Notes under the pieces: generated by a model
What the model was told of the DNA's origin: nothing
Databases searched by the model: none
Seen by the model: the letters and a program-made list of their open reading frames with translations, nothing else
NCBI GenBank assembly: GCA_044361535.1
Contig: JBIKIQ010000012.1
Location: 1-64,000, forward strand
Direction: 5' to 3'
Length of the DNA stretch: 64,000 bases
Source of the DNA: UBA952 sp044361535
GTDB taxonomy: Bacteria > Bacteroidota > Bacteroidia > Flavobacteriales_D > Crocinitomicaceae
In this document: piece by piece, positions 29,601-36,805 of the stretch
How the letters are laid out: every line of letters starts with the position of its first letter
How positions within the stretch are numbered: position 1 is the first letter of the stretch
Program-made: the position numbers and the translations under genes

Positions 29601-32436
29601 GATTTGTTCCAGTTACCGTAGCATTGAATACAAATGCCCCGTTACTTGTTGTTGCTGTGTTGTTACTAATTGCGATTTGAGGTTGAACACAATTGTCATA
29701 ATTAACATTAATTGCTTTTACATCTGTACCGCATGCATTTGTTGCTGTCAATAAAATAGTGTTTGCACCCGGTTGTAAATTAGCCGATGCAGAAATTACA
29801 TTATTCGTTACCTGATAAGGAATCCCTACGCCATTTAATTTAGCCGTTACTCCTTGGTTTCCTACAACATTCGAAACATTAGCGCTAATAATCAACATTG
29901 ATTGATTAGTATTGAAATTATTTGCAACCGGAAGATTTATAGCAATTGCTGGTGATTGGCAATTTAGATAGTTTATTACAATATTTTCTACATCACTCCC
30001 GCATGGATTCTGGGCTGACAATTTAATTGAATTTGCACCATTATTTAGATTAATTGTACTGCTAATTATGCCATTATTGAAATTAAAGGTAGTAGGTATA
30101 TTATTAACCATTAGTTGAATTCCCTGATTTGAAGTCATACCAATTACCGATGCAGTAAAATTAAATGTAGTCGTATTAACCGTTGCGCCAGATGCAGATG
30201 GGCTTTCTAATACGATAGAAGGAATGACACAATTGTTATTAGTTACAGTCCAAGTTTTTGTATCTGTCCCACACTGGTTCGTAACTGACAATAGAAATGT
30301 ATTTACACCGTTTTGCAGATTAACATTTGTTGATAATATGCTGTTGGAAAAACTATAATTAATTGGACTTCCATTCAGCGTTAAATTAATACCTGTATTT
30401 GTTGGCTGATTTAAAACAGTAGCGTTATAAGTGTATGCTGAATTAGTTACTACCGATGACATGGCTGAAAGTGTAATTTTTGGGGCAGTGCATGGATTAT
30501 TCAACAAGGTAATGGTTTCTACATCAGCGCCACAATTATTCGTAGCAGTTACCATAATAGTATTCAACCCGCTAATGAGATTCACCGGAAACTCCAGTGA
30601 ATTTGATGATTTAGTGTAGGTAATATTCTTAAGAGCCAACCCATTTAAACTTACAATTAAGTTTTGTTTCGAATCAATATTGGAAACTTTTGCCTTTATA
30701 GTTTGATTTGAAGTGGTTACAGTTGAATTTGACAATGGGCTTTCAATAACAATTATTGGAGAATTGCACGTTTGGTAATTCACAGTGAAAATTTGAGAAG
30801 CACTACCGCATCTTGTTGAAACTGTGATGCTGAAGGTATTCATCCCAGGATTCAGTGTTGTACTTAAGTCAATCTTTCCATTTACCAAAGTAAATATGTT
30901 AAGTGGGCTGTTATTTTGATTGATTACCACCTGGTTTTTTTCAGTTACTCCTGATGCTAAAAAGGCAAGATTAAACTGTGGTGAATTTACCGTTGTTCCC
31001 GTTGCACTTGGTGACAACATAGTAATTGTTGGATTAACACAATCGTTGTGAAAAATTTCAGAAGTAATTATATTATTTCCACATGCATTAAATAGCTCAA
31101 GCGTGAAAACGTTTCTTCCAGGAACAAGATTAACACTCGCCTGAAGTAAGCCGTTCGAAGCGTTAAAACTATAGCCATTAATAACAAAATTATTTTGAAC
31201 CAATTTAATTCCTTGAACATTATTTATTCCGGAAATGGCAGCAGTAATGGTATAAGCTGAGTTTCTTACAGTATCATTAATTGTATTTGGACTTGTAAAT
31301 ACAGCAGATGGTAGTGTGCAATTCAAAAAGTTTAAGCTAACCACTTTACTGTCTGATCCACAACGATTATTCACTCGAATTGTAAAAGAATTTGCTCCCG
31401 GAACTAGAACAACATTTGCCGTTAGTTTTTTTGTGCTGCTATTAAAATTGAACAAAACATTTTGACCTACACTATTAACGACACTAATTTGACTTGAACT
31501 TGAAATTTCAGTCAAATTTGCTTCTATCGTATACTGAGGATTTGTTACTGTTTGACCAGTAATTGGCTGAATGATTGAAATGGAAGGAGTATAACACGGA
31601 GCTGTAGAAACGTTATTGTTTGGTCTATGACCTCTAAAACGAAAACGTAAGTACATCGATGTATAATGATACAAATCGTTTTTAGCTCTAACATTTGAAG
31701 TTAATCCATCAAAATCATCGCGTAAAGTAAAGGTTGTTTTATGTTCTATACCTAAAGTAACTCTTTTACCAATGTGATAGCCAAGACCAAATCCGAGTGA
31801 AGGCATAAATGCTACGTTGTATGCATCTGATTTATAGCCATCTAATGGACTATCATAAACTTCATCCAATGTATTATCCAATTGATCCGATAATGGCAAA
31901 GGATTTGTTAACATTGAAGAATAATTGTACGATGCTCCAATTACGGTATCGCTTTGATTCACAAGATCAGAAAATGTTTGATGCCATGTAAGCCCTATTC
32001 CACCAAAAATGTAAGGATCCCAGCCGGATCTGCTTGTAATCTTGTTCAAGTGCATAGCCAATTCTAAACCAAGACGATGAACGTCTGATTGAAAATTATG
32101 AACTGTAAAACCTTGGTTAGTATAACCGGAAAGAGCTGAACCTGTATATCCGGCTAAGCTGCTTGTATCGGTATCTTGACCATACCAAAAACCTCTTAAA
32201 TAGCGTGCTCGGATATCAAATGTTACAGGACTATATGATTTAAAACCATATGATTTGCCTAGGATTATGCCCCAACCAACATCTGTTCTATTTTTGACAT
32301 CTGTGCAATTCCAAGTTCCACCAACGTTAAATCCCAAAAACCAATTTGAGGAATTGTCATAATCAACTCGAACAGTTTGCGAATGGTAGGAGAAAATCGT
32401 GCTTAAAATAAGGATAATTAGGTAGCTCTTTTTCAT
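26686..32436 (-). CDS. Giant repeat surface protein (barrel, 13 Ig-like repeats, HIPPGNP modules)
   Basis: A 1916-residue exported protein. Residues 1-19 are a signal peptide (MKKSYLIILILSTIFSYHSQ). Residues ~20-275 are a barrel-like domain (SNWFLGFNVGGTWNC, LGLELAMHLNKI, LGFGLGYHIGKRVTLGIEHK, MYLRFRFRGHR). Residues ~281-1448 are 13 tandem Ig-like repeats of ~90 residues, each opening with C-x-x-P and closing near N-x-CG. Then come two ICHIPPGNPNNPQTIEIPLS modules alternating with two VVRQGRTGNSETITIPVS modules, an Asn/Gly-rich tract, and a tail of KPxVNPGN repeats. The barrel domain suggests outer-membrane anchoring, with the repeats outside as an adhesin or stalk. There is no type IX sorting domain. 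The ATG at 32436 is preferred to 32508 because it begins the signal peptide. Confidence 0.88.
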   Translation of the reverse strand: MKKSYLIILILSTIFSYHSQTVRVDYDNSSNWFLGFNVGGTWNCTDVKNRTDVGWGIILGKSYGFKSYSPVTFDIRARYLRGFWYGQDTDTSSLAGYTGSALSGYTNQGFTVHNFQSDVHRLGLELAMHLNKITSRSGWDPYIFGGIGLTWHQTFSDLVNQSDTVIGASYNYSSMLTNPLPLSDQLDNTLDEVYDSPLDGYKSDAYNVAFMPSLGFGLGYHIGKRVTLGIEHKTTFTLRDDFDGLTSNVRAKNDLYHYTSMYLRFRFRGHRPNNNVSTAPCYTPSISIIQPITGQTVTNPQYTIEANLTEISSSSQISVVNSVGQNVLFNFNSSTKKLTANVVLVPGANSFTIRVNNRCGSDSKVVSLNFLNCTLPSAVFTSPNTINDTVRNSAYTITAAISGINNVQGIKLVQNNFVINGYSFNASNGLLQASVNLVPGRNVFTLELFNACGNNIITSEIFHNDCVNPTITMLSPSATGTTVNSPQFNLAFLASGVTEKNQVVINQNNSPLNIFTLVNGKIDLSTTLNPGMNTFSITVSTRCGSASQIFTVNYQTCNSPIIVIESPLSNSTVTTSNQTIKAKVSNIDSKQNLIVSLNGLALKNITYTKSSNSLEFPVNLISGLNTIMVTATNNCGADVETITLLNNPCTAPKITLSAMSSVVTNSAYTYNATVLNQPTNTGINLTLNGSPINYSFSNSILSTNVNLQNGVNTFLLSVTNQCGTDTKTWTVTNNNCVIPSIVLESPSASGATVNTTTFNFTASVIGMTSNQGIQLMVNNIPTTFNFNNGIISSTINLNNGANSIKLSAQNPCGSDVENIVINYLNCQSPAIAINLPVANNFNTNQSMLIISANVSNVVGNQGVTAKLNGVGIPYQVTNNVISASANLQPGANTILLTATNACGTDVKAINVNYDNCVQPQIAISNNTATTSNGAFVFNATVTGTNLNQGITFTHNGNSKSYTLSGSSLSSSVALTEGVNIFTLSAVNSCGNDTKTYSINYQPCLTPTVLITNPASNNLTFTAGNFIFQAQVSHINSASQVNLVVNGVTTNNFSYNNDQIVSTINLVPGNNTIKITVTSTCGTDTKVINITGQSCDIPVITINSPLNTSQNTSTYSLVASASNVTANQGITVKLNGNIIPFQLVNNQITASVTLQPGANTLVLVAANSCGSDTETNSINYNSCVQPQVTLTNTATNVSSSQYTFTASVLGSAINEGISLLHNGNVINYTLNGNSLSANLNLTSGSNVISLTVTNTCGRDAKSLTVNYTPCLSPVVSFSNPTANNQTFDVGVFTLQAQVLNVTSSNQITLTVNGNVINNLSLNNGQLLAPFNLIAGNNLVVITVITPCGSDAQNFNIIGKTCEAPIVTINSSTPGNVTNASYNLQASLAHIQSTQGINLSVNGNLVTNYAYSNGILNANLNLVIGLNTISIVATNECGNATKTITINYQIPVEEKIVICHIPPGNPNNPQTIEIPLSAWAAHQAHGDVMGACVPSNGNNVNNGNSGGNTPEETMVICVVRQGRTGNSETITIPVSEWPQYQSLGATVGPCSQDSNQPTDPNNGNSGASNPVEEKIIICHIPPGNPNNPQTIEIPLSAWAAHQAHGDVIGSCVPSNGNNGNSSNNGSSGNVGNGGNNMNNGNNGSSGNVGNDVNNGNNGNNGGSTPEETMVICVVRQGRTGNSETITIPVSEWPLYQSLGATVGPCTDDSNTQTDQNNGNGQNGNNGHGNNSDGVDSSNPGQGGGGPNGVNDPSGNVDDESTGSGSINSNSNGSTGNQNTSGSSNENTNGQNGNNSNGQGSLNQNSSGSVGNGNGNTQGGSGNGNNSGGSGNGNQKNQQPMNSINTRGGNKPTVNPGNTKPTVNPGNNKPAVNPGNTKPAVNPGGNKTNTQEKPAVNKGNPVNPPANPGGTKGGNKGGN
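26690..28089 (-). repeat. Duplicated HIPPGNP / VVRQG modules and low-complexity tail
   Basis: In coding order: HIPPGNP module (~28080-27960), VVRQG module (~27910-27790), HIPPGNP (~27720-27605), Asn/Gly linker, VVRQG (~27440-27325), an Asn/Gly/Ser tract (to ~26930) and the PGN tail. The modules are nearly identical at protein level, so the pair was duplicated as a unit. The HIPPGNP module (C-H-I-P-P-G-N-P ... AHQAHGD ... C) occurs in many secreted bacterial proteins; its function is not established. Confidence 0.85.
28090..31596 (-). repeat. Array of 13 Ig-like repeats coding for ~90 residues each
   Basis: Unit pattern: C-x-x-P, a hydrophobic strand, NxxFxxxAxVxxxxxxQGIxLxxNG, LxPGxNxxxLxxxNxCGxD. 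Repeats 7-8-9 match repeats 10-11-12 in order: units 8 and 11 both open CVQPQ and carry HNGN; units 9 and 12 open CLTP/CLSP and carry QAQV; units 7 and 10 both contain LQPGANT. A three-repeat block (~270 residues) has therefore been duplicated. Two Cys per unit could form a disulfide. Confidence 0.88.
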
Positions 32437-32579
32437 ACAAATAAATTTAGATATTCGATTTTTTTCGATTATCGTGCCAAAAGTCCAAAAAAAAATACAA
32501 TTTACCATAGATAACTTTCTAAATATTTTGATTTTTATTTAAAAAGATCTCATTAATATTGTAAAACACAAGAATTAAA

Positions 32580-33866
32580 TTGAAAAAAAAGTATTTTGTT
32601 ATTTTTTTGTTAAACTTACTTTTGGCTAGTAACCAAGCATTTTGTCAAGCTCCAACAAATGACAAATGCGACTCTGCTATTTTTTTATGCCCTGAAAAAA
32701 CCATTCTAGGAACTACAAGAAATGCGTACATTGATACATGTCAAAATTGTTCTGATTACAATTTGTTTGGTTCAAACCCACTTCAGTCAACCGTTTGGTA
32801 TGAATTTAATTCAAATCAAATTGGAGATAGTCTTTTTGTAACAATAGACATAATTTCTCTACCACTTGGAATAGATGCTGGTGGTATTCTTCAAATGCGC
32901 TTGGTAAGAAAAAATAACTCTTGTAATCGAACTGATTTCCAACCTGTAGGACCAATTTTTTCTGCTACTTCAATTGACACGACTTTTATTTTTACAGCAT
33001 TGAGTCCTAATTCAAATTATGGGATTGTATTTAATGAAAGTTCTTTTGGAGCCGCTAATCCTGGAGTGGATTTTTCAGTTCAAATTTCGGGCAAAGCGGT
33101 ATTACTTTCTCAACCAGAAGGAACAATGGAATTTCCTGATACTATATGCAAAAACTCGATTGCTGAATTTTCACTCTCCTTACTAAATTGCGAGAATCCA
33201 AGTTCAATTCAATGGTACATCAACGAAAATTTGGTGAGTTCCGCCTTGAATCTTGTTTTTGAAACAAATGAAATAGAAAATGGAGATTCTGTTAGTGCAA
33301 TTGTAACATGCAATTCCGAGTGTATTGATCCTATTAGAATAAGCTCTGCTCCTCTTTTCGTATATTCATTTGTTGTTGATGCTGGAAATGACACAATTAT
33401 CAATCCAGGGGAAACGGCTCAACTAAACGCATATACAGATTCTCCAAATTTTTATTGGGACACACAATTGTTCATAAGTTCTACAAGTGTTTTAGAACCT
33501 TTTGTGTATCCAGAAGAAACTTTTACCTTTCCATTTGTAGCTTTTAATAATGGGTGCATACTTTATGATTATGTTACCGTTTTTGTGAGGGATGGATTAG
33601 AAATTCCAAATACATTTAGTCCTAATGGAGATAATTTAAACGATTCTTGGAAAATTCCAGACATTGAACTATATCCCAAAAATCGATTGACTATTTATAA
33701 TAGAAACGGGACCTTATTAGAATCCTACAATCCCTATACTCCTGCAACACAATGGGCAGGTATTTGGCAAGGAGCCGCACTTCCCGAAGGCGTTTATTTC
33801 TATATTTTAGAATTAAATGATAATGAAAAAAAGATGTATAAAGGAACCATTTCAATCATACGATGA
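32580..33866 (+). CDS. Secreted protein with gliding-type (T9SS type B) C-terminal domain
   Basis: A 428-residue protein. Residues 1-23 are a signal peptide (MKKKYFVIFLLNLLLASNQA, cleaved after CQ). Residues ~25-180 have a beta-rich domain with DKCDSAIFLCPEK and STVWYEFNS, as in bacterial pre-peptidase-like domains. A central Ig-like domain (~185-330) contains IQWYINENLVSS. The final ~90 residues are a gliding-motility-associated C-terminal domain: EIPNTFSPNGDNLNDSWKIP, LTIYNRNGTLLES, WAGIWQGAALPEGVYFYILE. This domain directs export through the type IX system in its type B form. The start is TTG, since no ATG precedes the signal peptide. It overlaps the PorP/SprF gene by 4 nt. Confidence 0.92.
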   Translation: MKKKYFVIFLLNLLLASNQAFCQAPTNDKCDSAIFLCPEKTILGTTRNAYIDTCQNCSDYNLFGSNPLQSTVWYEFNSNQIGDSLFVTIDIISLPLGIDAGGILQMRLVRKNNSCNRTDFQPVGPIFSATSIDTTFIFTALSPNSNYGIVFNESSFGAANPGVDFSVQISGKAVLLSQPEGTMEFPDTICKNSIAEFSLSLLNCENPSSIQWYINENLVSSALNLVFETNEIENGDSVSAIVTCNSECIDPIRISSAPLFVYSFVVDAGNDTIINPGETAQLNAYTDSPNFYWDTQLFISSTSVLEPFVYPEETFTFPFVAFNNGCILYDYVTVFVRDGLEIPNTFSPNGDNLNDSWKIPDIELYPKNRLTIYNRNGTLLESYNPYTPATQWAGIWQGAALPEGVYFYILELNDNEKKMYKGTISIIR

Positions 33867-34792
33867 AGCAACATATTATCCTTTTATTTTTTATGCTTGT
33901 TTCGCTGAATTTTGTTTCACAAATGGAATCCCACAGTAACCAATGGTCATCAAACATACAGCATTTCAATTCAGCAGTAGTTGGCCTCTACCCCAGCTTT
34001 GAGGCTAAATCTCAATATCGTATGCAATGGGTTGGTTTTGATGGGGCCCCAAGAACTACGAGGATTTCTGTGATTGCTCCTTTGGTCAAAAAAATGAAAT
34101 TGTATGAATTAACAAGACATGGAATTGGAGTAAGTATGGAAACAGACCGAATAGCTGCTTTTTCTGTTAATAAATTTCAATTTCAGTATGGAATACATTT
34201 GCGATTAAAACATAAACATAGACTTTCATTTGGGGTGAGTGCCGGATCCTTCCAGATGGGATATAATCCAGAAAAAGTGGAAACTTTTTATCCTGATCCT
34301 AACTCAAAAATTCAATCAAGTTTTGTAAAACCCTATGTCAATATAGGAACTATTTCTAGCGGAGAGCGTTACGCTGCAGGACTATCAGTAAATCATTTTA
34401 TTCCTACAAAATGGGATAAAATAGGTCTAAATTCCAATTACTCAACCGAAGTAATAGTATTTGGAAAATACGCCTTTCAAATTCACGAGTACTATAATAT
34501 TATTCCTTCAGTGCTATTCAAAAACACCTTCAATGCACCTTTTTTGATAGAAGTAAATTCAAAACTAAATTATCTCAATCGAATTTTCACCTTGGTTGGC
34601 TGGAGATTAAATAGATCTATATATGCCGGGATGGAATTTCGTCTTTCTAAAAAATGGAATTTGGCGTACACATTTGAATATGGAATTGCCAAATTTGATA
34701 ACTTTCTTTTTTCTTCACATGAATTTGGACTTTGCTTTCGATTGCCAAATAAAGTAATTGAACCTGGTTATGAGCACAAAACTGCTTTTTAA
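33863..34792 (+). CDS. PorP/SprF-family type IX secretion membrane protein
   Basis: A 309-residue outer-membrane barrel with signal peptide MKQHIILLFFMLVSLNFVSQ. The PorP/SprF signature follows: SNQWSSNIQHFNSAVVGLYP, AKSQYRMQWVGFDGAPRTTR, GIGVSMETDRIAAFSVNKFQ, HRLSFGVSAGSFQMGYNPE. It ends WNLAYTFEYGIAKFDNF, SSHEFGLCFRL. These proteins pair with T9SS type B cargo and likely help attach or pass it across the outer membrane. The ATGA overlap with the cargo gene shows translational coupling and specificity of the pair. Confidence 0.94.
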   Translation: MKQHIILLFFMLVSLNFVSQMESHSNQWSSNIQHFNSAVVGLYPSFEAKSQYRMQWVGFDGAPRTTRISVIAPLVKKMKLYELTRHGIGVSMETDRIAAFSVNKFQFQYGIHLRLKHKHRLSFGVSAGSFQMGYNPEKVETFYPDPNSKIQSSFVKPYVNIGTISSGERYAAGLSVNHFIPTKWDKIGLNSNYSTEVIVFGKYAFQIHEYYNIIPSVLFKNTFNAPFLIEVNSKLNYLNRIFTLVGWRLNRSIYAGMEFRLSKKWNLAYTFEYGIAKFDNFLFSSHEFGLCFRLPNKVIEPGYEHKTAF

Positions 34793-34854
34793 GCTTTTTT
34801 GAAGCCGTATTGAGGAGATATTTCAAAATATACAAAACATAATTTCGAAAATAC

Positions 34855-34886
34855 TTGACAACGGGGGTGCGCATGTTGTACATTTG
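34855..34886 (+). promoter_or_regulatory. Promoter of queA operon
   Basis: TTG (34855-34857), 21 nt, TACATTTG (34879-34886). This is a full match to the Bacteroidota promoter, with the ATG at 34907 after a leader of about 15 nt. Confidence 0.8.
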
Positions 34887-34906
34887 CAATTCAAAAAATA
34901 GATACT

Positions 34907-35965
34907 ATGAGTAAAATGAAATTATCGGAGTTCATGTTTGACCTACCGGAAGAGTTGATTGCAGAATACCCAACCCATAATCGTGATGAATCCAGATTAA
35001 TGGTATTACACCGCAAGACAGGTCAAATTGAACACCGCATGTTTAAAGATATCATTGAGTATTTTGACGAAGGAGATGTAATGATTATGAATAATACGCG
35101 TGTTTTTCCCGCTAGAATGTATGGGAATAAAGAAAAAACCGGTGCGAAAATTGAAGTTTTTTTATTACGTGAATTGAATAGAGAAAGTCTTTTATGGGAT
35201 GTTTTAGTAGATCCTGCTCGTAAAATACGTATTGGAAATAAATTATATTTTGGTGATGATGATTCGCTTGTTGCTGAAGTAATTGATAATACAACCTCTC
35301 GTGGAAGAACCTTACGATTTTTATTTGATGGAACCTACGAGGAATTTAAACAAAAGATAACTGATTTAGGAGAAACGCCACTCCCTAAATACATCAAAAG
35401 AGCAGTCGAACCTACGGATGAAGAAAGATACCAAACAATTTTCGCCAAAGAAGAAGGTGCTGTAGCTGCTCCAACAGCAGGATTGCATTTTTCACGAGAA
35501 CTATTAAAAAGACTGGAAATAAAAGGAATTAATTTTGCTGAAATCACGTTGCATGTTGGGTTAGGAACTTTCAGACCGGTTGAGGTTGAGGACCTTACAA
35601 AGCACAAGATGGATTCTGAACAAATAATAATTACTCCTCAAGCTGCAGATATTGTAAATGAAGCAAAACAGCACCGAAGAAAAGTTTGTGCTATTGGTAC
35701 AACATCAATTCGAGCAATCGAAACATCTGTTTCCACCAATGGGATGTTAAAACCTTATGATGGTTGGACAAATAAATTTATTTATCCTCCCTATGATTTT
35801 TCTGTTGCAGATTGCCTTGTAACAAATTTCCATACACCTATGTCAACATTGCTTATGATGATTTCTGCATTTTGCGGGCATGATTTAATGATGGAAGGAT
35901 ACAAGCAAGCTGTTGAAAATAAATACAGATTCTACTCTTACGGAGACGCAATGCTTATTTTATAA
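34907..35965 (+). CDS. queA: tRNA preQ1(34) S-adenosylmethionine ribosyltransferase-isomerase
   Basis: A 352-residue enzyme, the normal length for QueA. It transfers the ribose of S-adenosylmethionine to preQ1 at tRNA position 34, the penultimate step to queuosine. Typical blocks include DLPEELIAEYPTHNRDESRL (residues ~10-29), VMIMNNTRVFPARMYG, GRTLRFLF, LGETPLPKYIKRAVEPTDEE and the AdoMet-associated EGAVAAPTAGLHFSRELLKR, then TLHVGLGTFRPV and NFHTPMSTLLMMISAFCG. It is followed after 45 nt by tatC. No other queuosine gene is in the window. Confidence 0.97.
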   Translation: MSKMKLSEFMFDLPEELIAEYPTHNRDESRLMVLHRKTGQIEHRMFKDIIEYFDEGDVMIMNNTRVFPARMYGNKEKTGAKIEVFLLRELNRESLLWDVLVDPARKIRIGNKLYFGDDDSLVAEVIDNTTSRGRTLRFLFDGTYEEFKQKITDLGETPLPKYIKRAVEPTDEERYQTIFAKEEGAVAAPTAGLHFSRELLKRLEIKGINFAEITLHVGLGTFRPVEVEDLTKHKMDSEQIIITPQAADIVNEAKQHRRKVCAIGTTSIRAIETSVSTNGMLKPYDGWTNKFIYPPYDFSVADCLVTNFHTPMSTLLMMISAFCGHDLMMEGYKQAVENKYRFYSYGDAMLIL

Positions 35966-36010
35966 TGAGCTTCTACTTTTGAAGTAATTGAAGCTAACAC
36001 ATCAAGCACG

Positions 36011-36802
36011 ATGAGTACAGACAAACAGATGACATTTTTGGCACATCTCGAAGAATTGAGGTGGCGTCTTGTTAGATCTGTCATTGCCATACTTGTTTTT
36101 GCTGTCGTAATTTGGATTTATCAGGAATGGATCATGGAGAATTTATTTCTTTCGATGAATAAAAAAGGGTTTATTACATTTCAATTGATGTGTGATTACT
36201 TTGGGATTTGCATTGAAGAAATACCATTAAAAATGCAAAGTATGACCATGGGTGGTCAATTTTCCTATGCACTGATGATGAGTTTTATGGGAGGGTTTGT
36301 AATAGCCTTCCCTTATTTTTTTTATCAATTGTGGAGTTTTGTGAGGCCAGGTTTGAAACTAAATGAAATTAGTGCCACAAAAGGTATTGTGTTTTATGTT
36401 TCCTTATTGTTTTTTTCTGGAATTATCTTTGGATACTTTGTTGTTGCTCCCCTTTCGGTTCAATTTTTTGGAAGTTATCAAATAAGCAAAGAAATTCAGA
36501 ATAATTTCACGGTTAGCTCCTATATGGGGACAATTTTTTCAACGATATTTTATACAGGTTTGTTGTTTTTACTTCCGATAGTTTCCTACTTACTCACAAG
36601 AATTGGATTGATTACGCCAGCATTTTTAAGGAAGTATCGCAAGCATGCAATTGTAGCTGTCTTAATTTTAGCGGCTATAATTACTCCGCCAGATGTTGTT
36701 TCTCAGATAATAGTGTCAATACCTATTGTTATTTTGTATGAAATAGGTATTTTAGTGTCTGCTCGAGCAGCAAAAAAGATTGAACTAGAAATGACACAAT
36801 AA
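36011..36802 (+). CDS. tatC: Sec-independent protein translocase subunit TatC
   Basis: A 263-residue inner-membrane protein with six predicted helices. The N-terminal signature MTFLAHLEELRWRLVRS (residues ~7-23) contains the conserved HLEELR that binds twin-arginine signals. YFFYQLWSFVRPGL follows helix 2, with the conserved F...P-L-x-x-E region (GLKLNEI). The last two helices are AVLILAAIITPPDVVSQI and VSIPIVILYEIGI. With TatA it exports folded proteins. The pirin-family protein at 15861 is a possible client. It is co-directional with queA and the DUF5686 gene 3 nt downstream. No tatA is visible here. Confidence 0.96.
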   Translation: MSTDKQMTFLAHLEELRWRLVRSVIAILVFAVVIWIYQEWIMENLFLSMNKKGFITFQLMCDYFGICIEEIPLKMQSMTMGGQFSYALMMSFMGGFVIAFPYFFYQLWSFVRPGLKLNEISATKGIVFYVSLLFFSGIIFGYFVVAPLSVQFFGSYQISKEIQNNFTVSSYMGTIFSTIFYTGLLFLLPIVSYLLTRIGLITPAFLRKYRKHAIVAVLILAAIITPPDVVSQIIVSIPIVILYEIGILVSARAAKKIELEMTQ

Positions 36803-36805
36803 AAT

